Virus record (IMG/VR): IMGVR_UViG_3300017786_000048
Coordinates: 1-35,683 of that record
Reading direction: 5' to 3' (one strand)
From: a virus
DNA length: 35,683 nucleotides
Position 1 is the first letter of the stretch. Every line of letters starts with the position of its first letter. A program made the translations under genes and the position numbers. Under the pieces are notes generated by a model. The model saw only the letters and a list, made by a program, of their open reading frames with translations. It ran no database searches and had not been told where the DNA came from. Positions 26,096 to 30,783 of the stretch are shown piece by piece.

Positions 26096-26404
26096 AGGTA
26101 TTTTTACTTATATTGACAAGCTCAGTATTATACCTTTTTTATGATTTGGTGTCAATAAGTATTTTTACTCATTTTTACAGGGCAGTTAAAACATCATCTC
26201 CCGAGTTTGCTGAGTATTTATACCTAACGACAACCCGTGAGGTGCCGATAGGTATTTATACGGAGCATTGCGGGGTAGACGTAGGTATTTATACGGAGCG
26301 ATACGGGGTAGACGTAAGTATAATTACCCAGGGAGAGGCCATCTGTAATTGGTATATCTATATATAACCAAAACCCCTTTTTACGTTGAGTATTTTTACT
26401 CATT
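26096..26404 (+). repeat. Cluster of GTATTTWTAC elements
   Basis: The 10-mer GTATTT[TA]TAC occurs six times on the + strand at 26098, 26159, 26214, 26252, 26285 and 26390, and once inverted (GTATAAATAC) at 26826-26835. Two copies share the longer AGTATTTTTACTCATT (26158-26173 and 26389-26404). The A-centred version has GTAT/ATAC arms, like an operator half-site pair. I saw no such cluster elsewhere in the window. Confidence 0.7.
26249..26314 (+). repeat. 33-nt tandem repeat, two copies
   Basis: Copy 1 is 26249-26281 and copy 2 is 26282-26314, 30 of 33 positions identical. Each holds TAGGTATTTATACGGAGC followed, after 4 variable bases, by CGGGGTAGACG. It could be a phage RNAP promoter pair, an operator or a packaging-site repeat. 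The 33-nt period keeps a frame open, but there is no credible start codon for a protein. Confidence 0.85.
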
Positions 26405-26494
26405 CACAGATGGTCCGATTCAATGTAGGTTTAAAAAGTACAAATGAAATTTAATTTATGGTTCAAATGAAATGTTTTGGTTTACTGACAATTA

Positions 26495-26524
26495 TTGACA
26501 CTCGATTTGATTTGAGGCAATAAT
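26495..26524 (+). promoter_or_regulatory. Second possible host promoter
   Basis: TTGACA (26495-26500) is followed after 18 bp by AATAAT (26519-26524), five of six to the -10 consensus. Its position just before the structured RNA would make it the promoter of that RNA and of the early genes. Weaker than the one at 26022. Confidence 0.45.
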
Positions 26525-26569
26525 AAAAACAGTTAAGCGAGGCTTTCAACCAACAACTAAAAACAAGTA

Positions 26570-26765
26570 CTCAGGACCTACCCTTAGAAGGTAGGAGCAG
26601 CACCAACTAGCAGTGTGCGTTACCATAAAAGCGACCCAAGGGCCACTCGAAAGGTGGAACTGCGACAGCTTCAATGGGATGAGTATGAATACCCAGGTCG
26701 GTGGGTAGTGAACATGGGTGGTGTGCAAAGACCTCAGCACTAAGTACGCATACAAAGGCGTACAA
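26570..26765 (+). ncRNA. Candidate structured RNA with kissing loops
   Basis: No known family is recognised. Visible pairings: hairpin CCTACC/GGTAGG (26577-26582/26590-26595); long helix GTGTGCGT/ACGCATAC (26613-26620/26746-26753), extendable by AC/GT around a bulged T; hairpin CCAC[T]C-GAAA-GGTGG (26643-26657) with a GNRA tetraloop; hairpin TACCCA/TGGGTA (26690-26695/26702-26707); hairpin GTGC/GCAC (26723-26726/26737-26740). The loop of the TACCCA hairpin (GGTC, 26696-26699) is complementary to the loop of the GTGC hairpin (GACC, 26730-26733), giving a kissing interaction inside the closing helix. GTACGC/GCGTAC (26744-26749/26758-26763) would compete with that helix. It may be an early-transcript leader, a regulatory RNA or a part of a larger ornate RNA. 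Confidence 0.5.
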
Positions 26766-26772
26766 TTAATTA

Positions 26773-26973
26773 ATGAGTAAATATACTTATCAATCAAATC
26801 ATCAACCGACCTTGACGATGTGTAAGTATAAATACTCAAGTGAACTATCAATAACCATAGTTCATGTGTACTATGAGGGCCAACTCTCCTCTGACTTGGG
26901 AACAAGTGAAGATGTGTACACGTGGACTATTTCATGGAGAGCAAAGCATGAAAGCCTAGCACCTATCAGGTAA
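26773..26973 (+). CDS. Possible small early protein (doubtful)
   Basis: A 66-codon ORF from ATG 26773 (MSKYTYQSNHQPTLTMCKYK, later YYEGQLSSDLGTSEDVYTW and WRAKHES). The protein could be beta-rich. Against it, no family is recognised, there is no ribosome-binding site, and the same bases form several good hairpins. It is listed because the frame is intact and sits where a first early gene would be. Confidence 0.3.
   Translation: MSKYTYQSNHQPTLTMCKYKYSSELSITIVHVYYEGQLSSDLGTSEDVYTWTISWRAKHESLAPIR
26841..26907 (+). ncRNA. Alternative hairpins and GNRA hairpin
   Basis: TGAACTAT (26841-26848) pairs perfectly with ATAGTTCA (26857-26864), 8-nt loop. The second arm can instead pair downstream as CATAGT/ACTATG (26856-26861/26870-26875), so the two hairpins exclude each other. 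A separate perfect hairpin ACTTG-GGAA-CAAGT (26894-26907) has a GNRA loop. This looks like a switch or part of the upstream structured RNA. Confidence 0.45.
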
Positions 26974-27013
26974 CTAAGATTAGGTAATGTGGGTGCAACT
27001 CCTACTCTCTCCA
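26935..27013 (+). ncRNA. Further helices before the first early gene
   Basis: TGGAGAG (26935-26941) is complementary to CTCTCCA (27007-27013). Nested inside, GCACCT (26959-26964) pairs with GGGTGC (26991-26996) with one G-U pair, and CCTA (26962-26965) can alternatively pair with TAGG (26981-26984). The stacked arrangement suggests that the structured region continues almost to the start of the next gene. Confidence 0.35.
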
Positions 27014-27023
27014 AACACACAAC

Positions 27024-27041
27024 ATATAGGTGACACTTTCC
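27024..27041 (+). promoter_or_regulatory. SP6-like phage promoter match
   Basis: ATATAGGTGACACTTTCC closely matches the SP6 RNAP promoter ATTTAGGTGACACTATAG: 14 of 18 positions, including an unbroken TAGGTGACACT. The initiation part (TTTCC in place of TATAG) does not match well. It is placed 8 nt before the ATG of the first clear early gene. Confidence 0.4.
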
Positions 27042-27049
27042 ACTAACTC

Positions 27050-27667
27050 ATGAGCTACTCTCAATTAAGTGAGAACGCTCGGCACATTGTCGCTAAGTTC
27101 GCTCTTGCTACATCATTGGAGGTAGCTCAAGGGTGTGCTTGGTACTCAGTGGCCTACGATACAGCTATCAACATGGCTGAGAAGTATGGCCTGAGTGCTG
27201 ATACATGTGCGGGTGTTATCGCTGCCCTCTCACCTAATAACAGGTGGGAGCGTAACATCATAGACGCTGAGAACATCATCAAGGCATGGAGACATGGCGA
27301 TGACGATGACGTGCTAGCTGTCAAATGCTGCACGTACCATAAGATGAAAGAGAAAGCACTCAAGATTCTTAACTCAGCGAAACCTATTGATGAAATACTG
27401 AACGGTCCCAAGATCGTTGAGTTCTACCATTGCATCACATCACATGACAATGATGTGTGTATTGATGGCCATGCCTACAGTGTATGGTTTGGAGTACGCT
27501 TAACCATGAAACAGGTGCCAAACATAGGCATCAAGCTCAGGGCTAAGATCAAGCAGGACTATCGGGATGCTACCTTGTTTATCAATGAGGAACTGAACGA
27601 GAAGTACAAAGCGAGTGACATCCAAGCTATCACATGGGTTACACACAAGAGGATCTACAATGTATAA
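27050..27667 (+). CDS. Conserved phage protein, HhH-GPD-like (DUF7178-type)
   Basis: A 205-residue protein. The pattern A-x2-I-V-x-K-F...GVIAALSPNNRWERNI...KALKIL...GPKIVEFYHCI...VCIDGHAYSVWFG matches a widespread phage family of unknown function (I believe DUF7178). The second half resembles HhH-GPD base-excision glycosylases: GPKI...F is like the hairpin region, and the D139-x-H in VCIDGHA is where endonuclease III has its catalytic VDTH Asp. Glycosylase activity is only an inference. It is the first clear gene of the early region, behind the structured RNA and an SP6-like element; its end overlaps the next start by 8 nt. The DNA here is about 50% G+C in the line I counted, against 35% in the structural genes. 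Confidence 0.75.
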   Translation: MSYSQLSENARHIVAKFALATSLEVAQGCAWYSVAYDTAINMAEKYGLSADTCAGVIAALSPNNRWERNIIDAENIIKAWRHGDDDDVLAVKCCTYHKMKEKALKILNSAKPIDEILNGPKIVEFYHCITSHDNDVCIDGHAYSVWFGVRLTMKQVPNIGIKLRAKIKQDYRDATLFINEELNEKYKASDIQAITWVTHKRIYNV

Positions 27668-27827
27668 GCAACTGACCTTCATGCCTACCTTAAATGGTAG
27701 TGTTATGACCAACAAGGCTGCTCTCCATGATCCAGCCGTACTAGCCTTTCTCACTGATCTACATGACAGAAACTACAAGGACATCAGACACCCATCAGGA
27801 CACTGGAACATCACCGACTATGACTAA
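27660..27827 (+). CDS. Small early protein, unknown
   Basis: A 55-residue protein (MYKQLTFMPTLNGSVMTNKA, ending NITDYD). The ATG overlaps the end of the previous gene by 8 nt, and its own end overlaps the next start by 8 nt, which supports it. No motif or membrane segment is seen. Small early proteins of T7-like phages often inhibit host enzymes, but nothing here shows a target. Confidence 0.5.
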   Translation: MYKQLTFMPTLNGSVMTNKAALHDPAVLAFLTDLHDRNYKDIRHPSGHWNITDYD

Positions 27828-28017
27828 CTCACAACCTATGCCTGAAGATGTATGGCAAGCCATTCTAAGACTAGAGGCTAAGCGTTTACGTCAGGGAATC
27901 ATTGAAAAGCCTGGGGTACCAGTGGATCTCATTGATGACGATGATGATTACGATGATGAACCATCTGATCAGGATATGATGAGTGCCTTCGGTACTAAAT
28001 GGCACGATGCCTTATGA
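27820..28017 (+). CDS. Small acidic early protein
   Basis: A 65-residue protein with a helical N-terminus (PEDVWQAILRLEAKRLRQGI) and a very acidic centre (DLIDDDDDYDDEPSDQD). The start at 27820 (ATGACTAAC) was chosen because it overlaps the previous stop region like its neighbours; an in-frame ATG at 27763 would overlap the previous gene by 65 nt. The acidic patch suggests a DNA-mimic or protein-binding role, without proof. It ends in an ATGA overlap with the methyltransferase-like gene. Confidence 0.55.
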   Translation: MTNSQPMPEDVWQAILRLEAKRLRQGIIEKPGVPVDLIDDDDDYDDEPSDQDMMSAFGTKWHDAL

Positions 28018-28628
28018 GTACTATGAAGGTACTGGTAGCATGTGAGAGCAGCGGCACAGTGCGTGATGCTTTCATTAAGCATGGCATTGATGCTGTTAGC
28101 TGTGACATACTACCTAGTATGACAGCGGGGCCACACATTCAAGGTGATGTGCTTGGCCTGTTAGATATGGGATGGACTCATCTCATTGCTCATCCACCTT
28201 GCACCCACATAGCAGTCAGCGGGGCTAGACACTTCGCAGCTAAGATTGCAGATGGTAGACAACAGAAGGCACTGGAATTTGTCGAGACATTATGGGACTC
28301 ACCAATCCCACACATATGTATTGAGAATCCTGTCTCTGTTATCTCAACTAAGACAAAGCTAGGTAAATGTACTCAGGTTATCCAACCTTACCAATTCGGG
28401 CATCCTGAGAGTAAGCGAACATGCTTATGGCTCAAGAATCTCCCTAAGCTGGTACCAACAGACATCTTACCTAAGCCTGAGTGTGGGTACTGGGATAATC
28501 AAACACCCAGTGGGCAGAATAAGCTCGGCCCATCTAAGGATAGATGGCAGCTACGTAGCAAAACATACCAAGGCATAGCGGAGGCTATGGTCACACGTTG
28601 GGGACTTGGTATGATTCCACCATCATAA
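28014..28628 (+). CDS. Compact C5-cytosine-methyltransferase-like protein
   Basis: A 204-residue protein with the core motifs of C5-cytosine methyltransferases: motif I-like VLVACESSGTVRDAF (SAM site), an acidic strand end at CDI, motif IV HPPCTHIAVSG with catalytic-type C63, motif VI ENP (104-106) and a motif VIII-like GHPESKRTCLWLK (129-141). Full enzymes are usually over 300 residues; here there is almost no room for a target-recognition domain, so it may need a partner, have low specificity or be a modified-nucleotide enzyme. Such small forms are common in phages. The start at 28014 (ATGA overlap) is preferred over 27999. A role in protecting phage DNA from restriction is inferred. Confidence 0.7.
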   Translation: MSTMKVLVACESSGTVRDAFIKHGIDAVSCDILPSMTAGPHIQGDVLGLLDMGWTHLIAHPPCTHIAVSGARHFAAKIADGRQQKALEFVETLWDSPIPHICIENPVSVISTKTKLGKCTQVIQPYQFGHPESKRTCLWLKNLPKLVPTDILPKPECGYWDNQTPSGQNKLGPSKDRWQLRSKTYQGIAEAMVTRWGLGMIPPS

Positions 28629-28655
28629 GCCACTATCATTCGGCTTTCACTACCT

Positions 28656-28733
28656 ATGACCAGCTTCATTGTATGGATATGTATAGTAGTATTACTGTAC
28701 ATCTTCCTTAAAAACATTCACCAAAACTATTGA
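28656..28733 (+). CDS. 25-residue membrane peptide
   Basis: The 25-codon ORF codes for MTSFIVWICIVVLLYIFLKN plus IHQNY, a single membrane helix with a short basic end. It fits the gap between the methyltransferase-like gene and the next gene (2 nt after its TGA). It is supported only by position and its clear hydrophobic character. Confidence 0.4.
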   Translation: MTSFIVWICIVVLLYIFLKNIHQNY

Positions 28734-28735
28734 TT

Positions 28736-28978
28736 ATGCAACCAGCAAGACGCACCTCTCAGTGGGTTAAGACAGTTGATGTCCTTAGCCTCATTGACGG
28801 GGTAGTACACGTTACTACTAAGACAGGCATGGAGTACATCTACCGAGGTGTATCAAGACGTGCCATCATCAACCTATGCTTAAATGACCGCATGAGCTTA
28901 GGCTTCTGGGTTAATACTAATTGTATTGCCCCTGAGCGTACATCAACTGTAAAACTAGGGAGGTTTAGCTATGTCTGA
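28736..28978 (+). CDS. Small early protein, unknown
   Basis: An 80-residue protein (MQPARRTSQWVKTVDVLSLI, ending KLGRFSYV), probably a small beta-barrel-like fold by its alternating hydrophobic pattern (GVVHVTTKTGMEYIYRGVSR). ATG 28736 was preferred over the in-frame TTG at 28730. The stop overlaps the next start by 8 nt. No motif gives a function. Confidence 0.55.
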   Translation: MQPARRTSQWVKTVDVLSLIDGVVHVTTKTGMEYIYRGVSRRAIINLCLNDRMSLGFWVNTNCIAPERTSTVKLGRFSYV

Positions 28979-29228
28979 GCCATACACAGGGTCATACACA
29001 GAGGACACACGTGTTCTCTTCTTTGACAAATCAGTTGAGCCTACCTTAATGGAGAAGTGTATCAACTATGACAAGGAGGGGGCTGAGTTATCAGTCACTA
29101 TCCCTGACAACGGTGAAACAATAGATCAAGCCTTAGCTGATCTAGGTATCACTGACCTTCGAGATAACTATCTCTACTCACACTACAACGTGGATTCTAA
29201 TGTCCCAGAAAACTTGCAGGAAGTGTGA
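28971..29228 (+). CDS. Small acidic early protein, unknown
   Basis: An 85-residue acidic protein (MSEPYTGSYTEDTRVLFFDK ... TIDQALADLGITDLRDNYLY). A good ribosome-binding sequence (AGGGAGG, about 10 nt upstream) precedes the ATG, which is rare in this genome and suggests strong, independent translation. Its end overlaps the endonuclease VII-like gene by 29 nt. The function is unknown. Confidence 0.55.
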   Translation: MSEPYTGSYTEDTRVLFFDKSVEPTLMEKCINYDKEGAELSVTIPDNGETIDQALADLGITDLRDNYLYSHYNVDSNVPENLQEV

Positions 29229-29559
29229 TACACTTAAAAACCTGGAGGATTTCCCTCTATTCTCAACAGTAGGGGCTGGTAGGAAAAACACTTGTAAGAC
29301 CTGCTCTAATCAACTCGCAACTGTTAGGGCTAGGCTACGCAAGGACAACCCACCTCCTCCTCCAGGAAATTGTCCAGCCTGTAATAGGCTGACCTCTCGG
29401 TGGGTGTTAGACCACTGCCACCACACCGACCAATTCAGGGGCTACATCTGCAACAGTTGTAACCTTGGGTTTGGTAAATTCAATGACGATCCTGATTTGA
29501 TGCACCAAGCCCTAAACTATCTGACCAAAACACCATCATCACGCACCCATCATGCTTAA
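29200..29559 (+). CDS. Recombination endonuclease VII-like protein
   Basis: A 119-residue protein with the T4 endonuclease VII (His-Me finger) signature: CPAC (58/61) and CNSC (84/87) zinc cysteines around the catalytic DHCH (71-74), then RGYICNSCNLGFGKFNDDP with N88. T4 endo VII has the same C-x2-C/DHxH/RGxxCxxCN order. An additional N-terminal pair of CxxC motifs (C6/C9 and C32/C35) gives a second zinc knuckle, common in short phage homologues. It may cut branched DNA or nick DNA. The phage also has a gp3-type endonuclease I, so resolvase capacity may be doubled. Confidence 0.85.
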   Translation: MSQKTCRKCDTLKNLEDFPLFSTVGAGRKNTCKTCSNQLATVRARLRKDNPPPPPGNCPACNRLTSRWVLDHCHHTDQFRGYICNSCNLGFGKFNDDPDLMHQALNYLTKTPSSRTHHA

Positions 29560-29830
29560 ATTCGAGACAACCCACGAGTACTACATCAAAGACCCTAGCA
29601 TGTACTACTGTGCTGAACACGATGTTCTCTGTCTATCAGAGGACTATGAGGACAGCATCCGACTCACTGGGGTCACTGAGCAAACCATTATCAAATTCGT
29701 AAGTGGACTCTTCAAACATAACGCCGAACTGGCAGCATCACTCAAGAAGGAAATTGGGTTGCAGGACATTACGCCCACAAGCCTTGCGTCAAAGCAAAGC
29801 AAGACTAAAAGCTCTACTAAGGCAGCTTAA
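29552..29830 (+). CDS. Early protein, unknown
   Basis: A 92-residue protein with an acidic, aromatic N-terminal half (THEYYIKDPSMYYCAEHDVL) and a Ser/Lys-rich tail (SKQSKTKSSTKAA). The ATG follows CCCATC and overlaps the previous gene by 8 nt; the stop overlaps the next start (TAATG). There is no recognised domain. Confidence 0.55.
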   Translation: MLKFETTHEYYIKDPSMYYCAEHDVLCLSEDYEDSIRLTGVTEQTIIKFVSGLFKHNAELAASLKKEIGLQDITPTSLASKQSKTKSSTKAA

Positions 29831-30012
29831 TGCTAGAGACAGACCTATTCACCATGCCTCAAAAGAGGATACTTAGTGCTATCAAGTATGAGTTCCTTAA
29901 GATGAACGCTGCTGAAGAGGGGATGGCACCACTCAGTGAGGAAGTTTACTCTTCCTTACCTGAGTATGAGGATCACCCTTCTGAGTACTATGACAAGCTG
30001 CTAAACGAATGA
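29830..30012 (+). CDS. Small acidic early protein
   Basis: A 60-residue protein (MLETDLFTMPQKRILSAIKY, then acidic SEEVYSSLPEYEDHPSEYYD). It begins on the A of the previous TAA and ends in an ATGA overlap, fully integrated in the coupled gene string. The function is unknown. Confidence 0.5.
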   Translation: MLETDLFTMPQKRILSAIKYEFLKMNAAEEGMAPLSEEVYSSLPEYEDHPSEYYDKLLNE

Positions 30013-30194
30013 ACACACCGCTAATAGCTTTAGCTATTGTTTACGGTTTCCTAACCCCTATAGCCATACTTAGCTATGGCTTAAGGAACAAACCTGCACC
30101 ACACAATCGTAACTGGAGGATTCTATCAGATGGCAAGACAAGACCCCTTCCCAAACAGGTGGAGGGAAGTGTACGCATGGGACGCTACGGATGA
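30009..30194 (+). CDS. Small protein with N-terminal membrane segment
   Basis: A 61-residue protein: MNTPLIALAIVYGFLTPIAI followed by LSYGLRNKPAP and a basic tail. There is one membrane helix at the N-terminus. The start is an ATGA overlap. Its last 65 nt overlap the next gene in another frame, so its C-terminus is less certain than its N-terminus. Confidence 0.45.
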   Translation: MNTPLIALAIVYGFLTPIAILSYGLRNKPAPHNRNWRILSDGKTRPLPKQVEGSVRMGRYG

Positions 30195-30432
30195 GATAAC
30201 ACAATTCAATAGCGAGATGTGTTTAGGTGCCGCTGATAACTGGAATCTACCAGAATCACACGTAGCTATTGTCCGAGCGTACCTAAAAAATGGTACGATT
30301 AAGGAACGTGCTTACAAACTTCCTGGACATGCCCATAGATGGATGAGAGCCTTGCTTAGAAACAAGGAAGACTTCACCATTATGACCTATGACCAACTAC
30401 AAGACACATTACCACAAGATGCCTTTGATTAA
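30130..30432 (+). CDS. Early protein, unknown
   Basis: A 100-residue protein (MARQDPFPNRWREVYAWDAT ... GHAHRWMRALLRNKEDFTIM). A clear ribosome-binding site (TGGAGG, about 12 nt upstream) explains a start far inside the previous gene. It contains several Trp and Arg residues and may bind nucleic acid; no family is recognised. Its end overlaps the next gene by 14 nt. Confidence 0.55.
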   Translation: MARQDPFPNRWREVYAWDATDEITQFNSEMCLGAADNWNLPESHVAIVRAYLKNGTIKERAYKLPGHAHRWMRALLRNKEDFTIMTYDQLQDTLPQDAFD

Positions 30433-30700
30433 TGTACACGACCTAGCACAATTACTTGACCGCCAAGGTTATTATATAGATGATGAGGACGGTGAGGTAG
30501 TACTCAACTATGATCCAGATGAATCTAATGTTGATAACCTACTCATTGTACTCGCAGCTGTTGGAGCCTTGCAAGTAAAGAATAAGACACTTGAGAATGA
30601 ACTTGGTTTCTATCTCCCACACTGGAAATGCTACAACAATATGGAATCATATTGTGAAGACTTTCCTAACTACCCCGCATGTAAAACCTATGACCTATGA
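30419..30700 (+). CDS. Early protein, unknown
   Basis: A 93-residue acidic protein (MPLINVHDLAQLLDRQGYYI ... ENELGFYLPHWKCYNNMESY). ATG 30419 is preferred to 30389 because it gives the short overlap normal here. Three Cys near the C-terminus do not form a clear metal site. Its stop overlaps an ATG at 30690 that begins the possible N-terminus of RNA polymerase. Confidence 0.5.
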   Translation: MPLINVHDLAQLLDRQGYYIDDEDGEVVLNYDPDESNVDNLLIVLAAVGALQVKNKTLENELGFYLPHWKCYNNMESYCEDFPNYPACKTYDL

Positions 30701-30783
30701 CCTAACACAACAACAGATTGAAGCTCTAGATGAGCACGATTACACAATGCTTTTGGCTTATGGCGACACCCTCACAGATCAAC
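30690..30783 (+). other. Probable original N-terminus of RNA polymerase, other frame
   Basis: The ATG at 30690 opens a frame running to 30962. Its first 30 residues (MTYDLTQQQIEALDEHDYTM, LLAYGDTLTD) resemble the beginning of T7 RNAP (IELAAIPFNTLADHYGERLAREQ). At GATCAAC (30777-30783) a +1 shift that skips C30783 joins this text to QQFLLEQEAISCG of the polymerase frame, matching T7 EQLALEHESYEMG. The ATG also makes the usual 11-nt overlap with the previous gene. This may be a real frameshift, a programmed one, or an assembly error. Confidence 0.55.

Noticed and set aside
26113-26145. TTGACA at 26113 with TATGAT at 26140 as a third host promoter
   Set aside because: The spacer is 21 bp, outside the working range, and nearer -10-like hexamers are too close.
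26113-26367. ORF with a TTG start across the 33-nt tandem repeat
   Set aside because: The 33-nt period preserves the frame by arithmetic; there is no ATG, no ribosome-binding site and the region is full of repeat and promoter elements.
26570-26765. Group I intron, RNase P RNA, hammerhead or cobalamin riboswitch as identity of the structured RNA
   Set aside because: None of the conserved core sequences (for example CUGAUGA...GAAA of hammerheads or the B12 box) could be found; left as an unclassified RNA.
26546-26905. Minus-strand ORF of 119 codons
   Set aside because: No other minus-strand gene exists in the window, the translation is low-plausibility and the DNA forms RNA helices on the + strand.
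28627-28646. AAGCC/GGCTT hairpin after the methyltransferase-like gene as a terminator
   Set aside because: Only five pairs with a 10-nt loop and no real T-run; the next gene is a few bases away.
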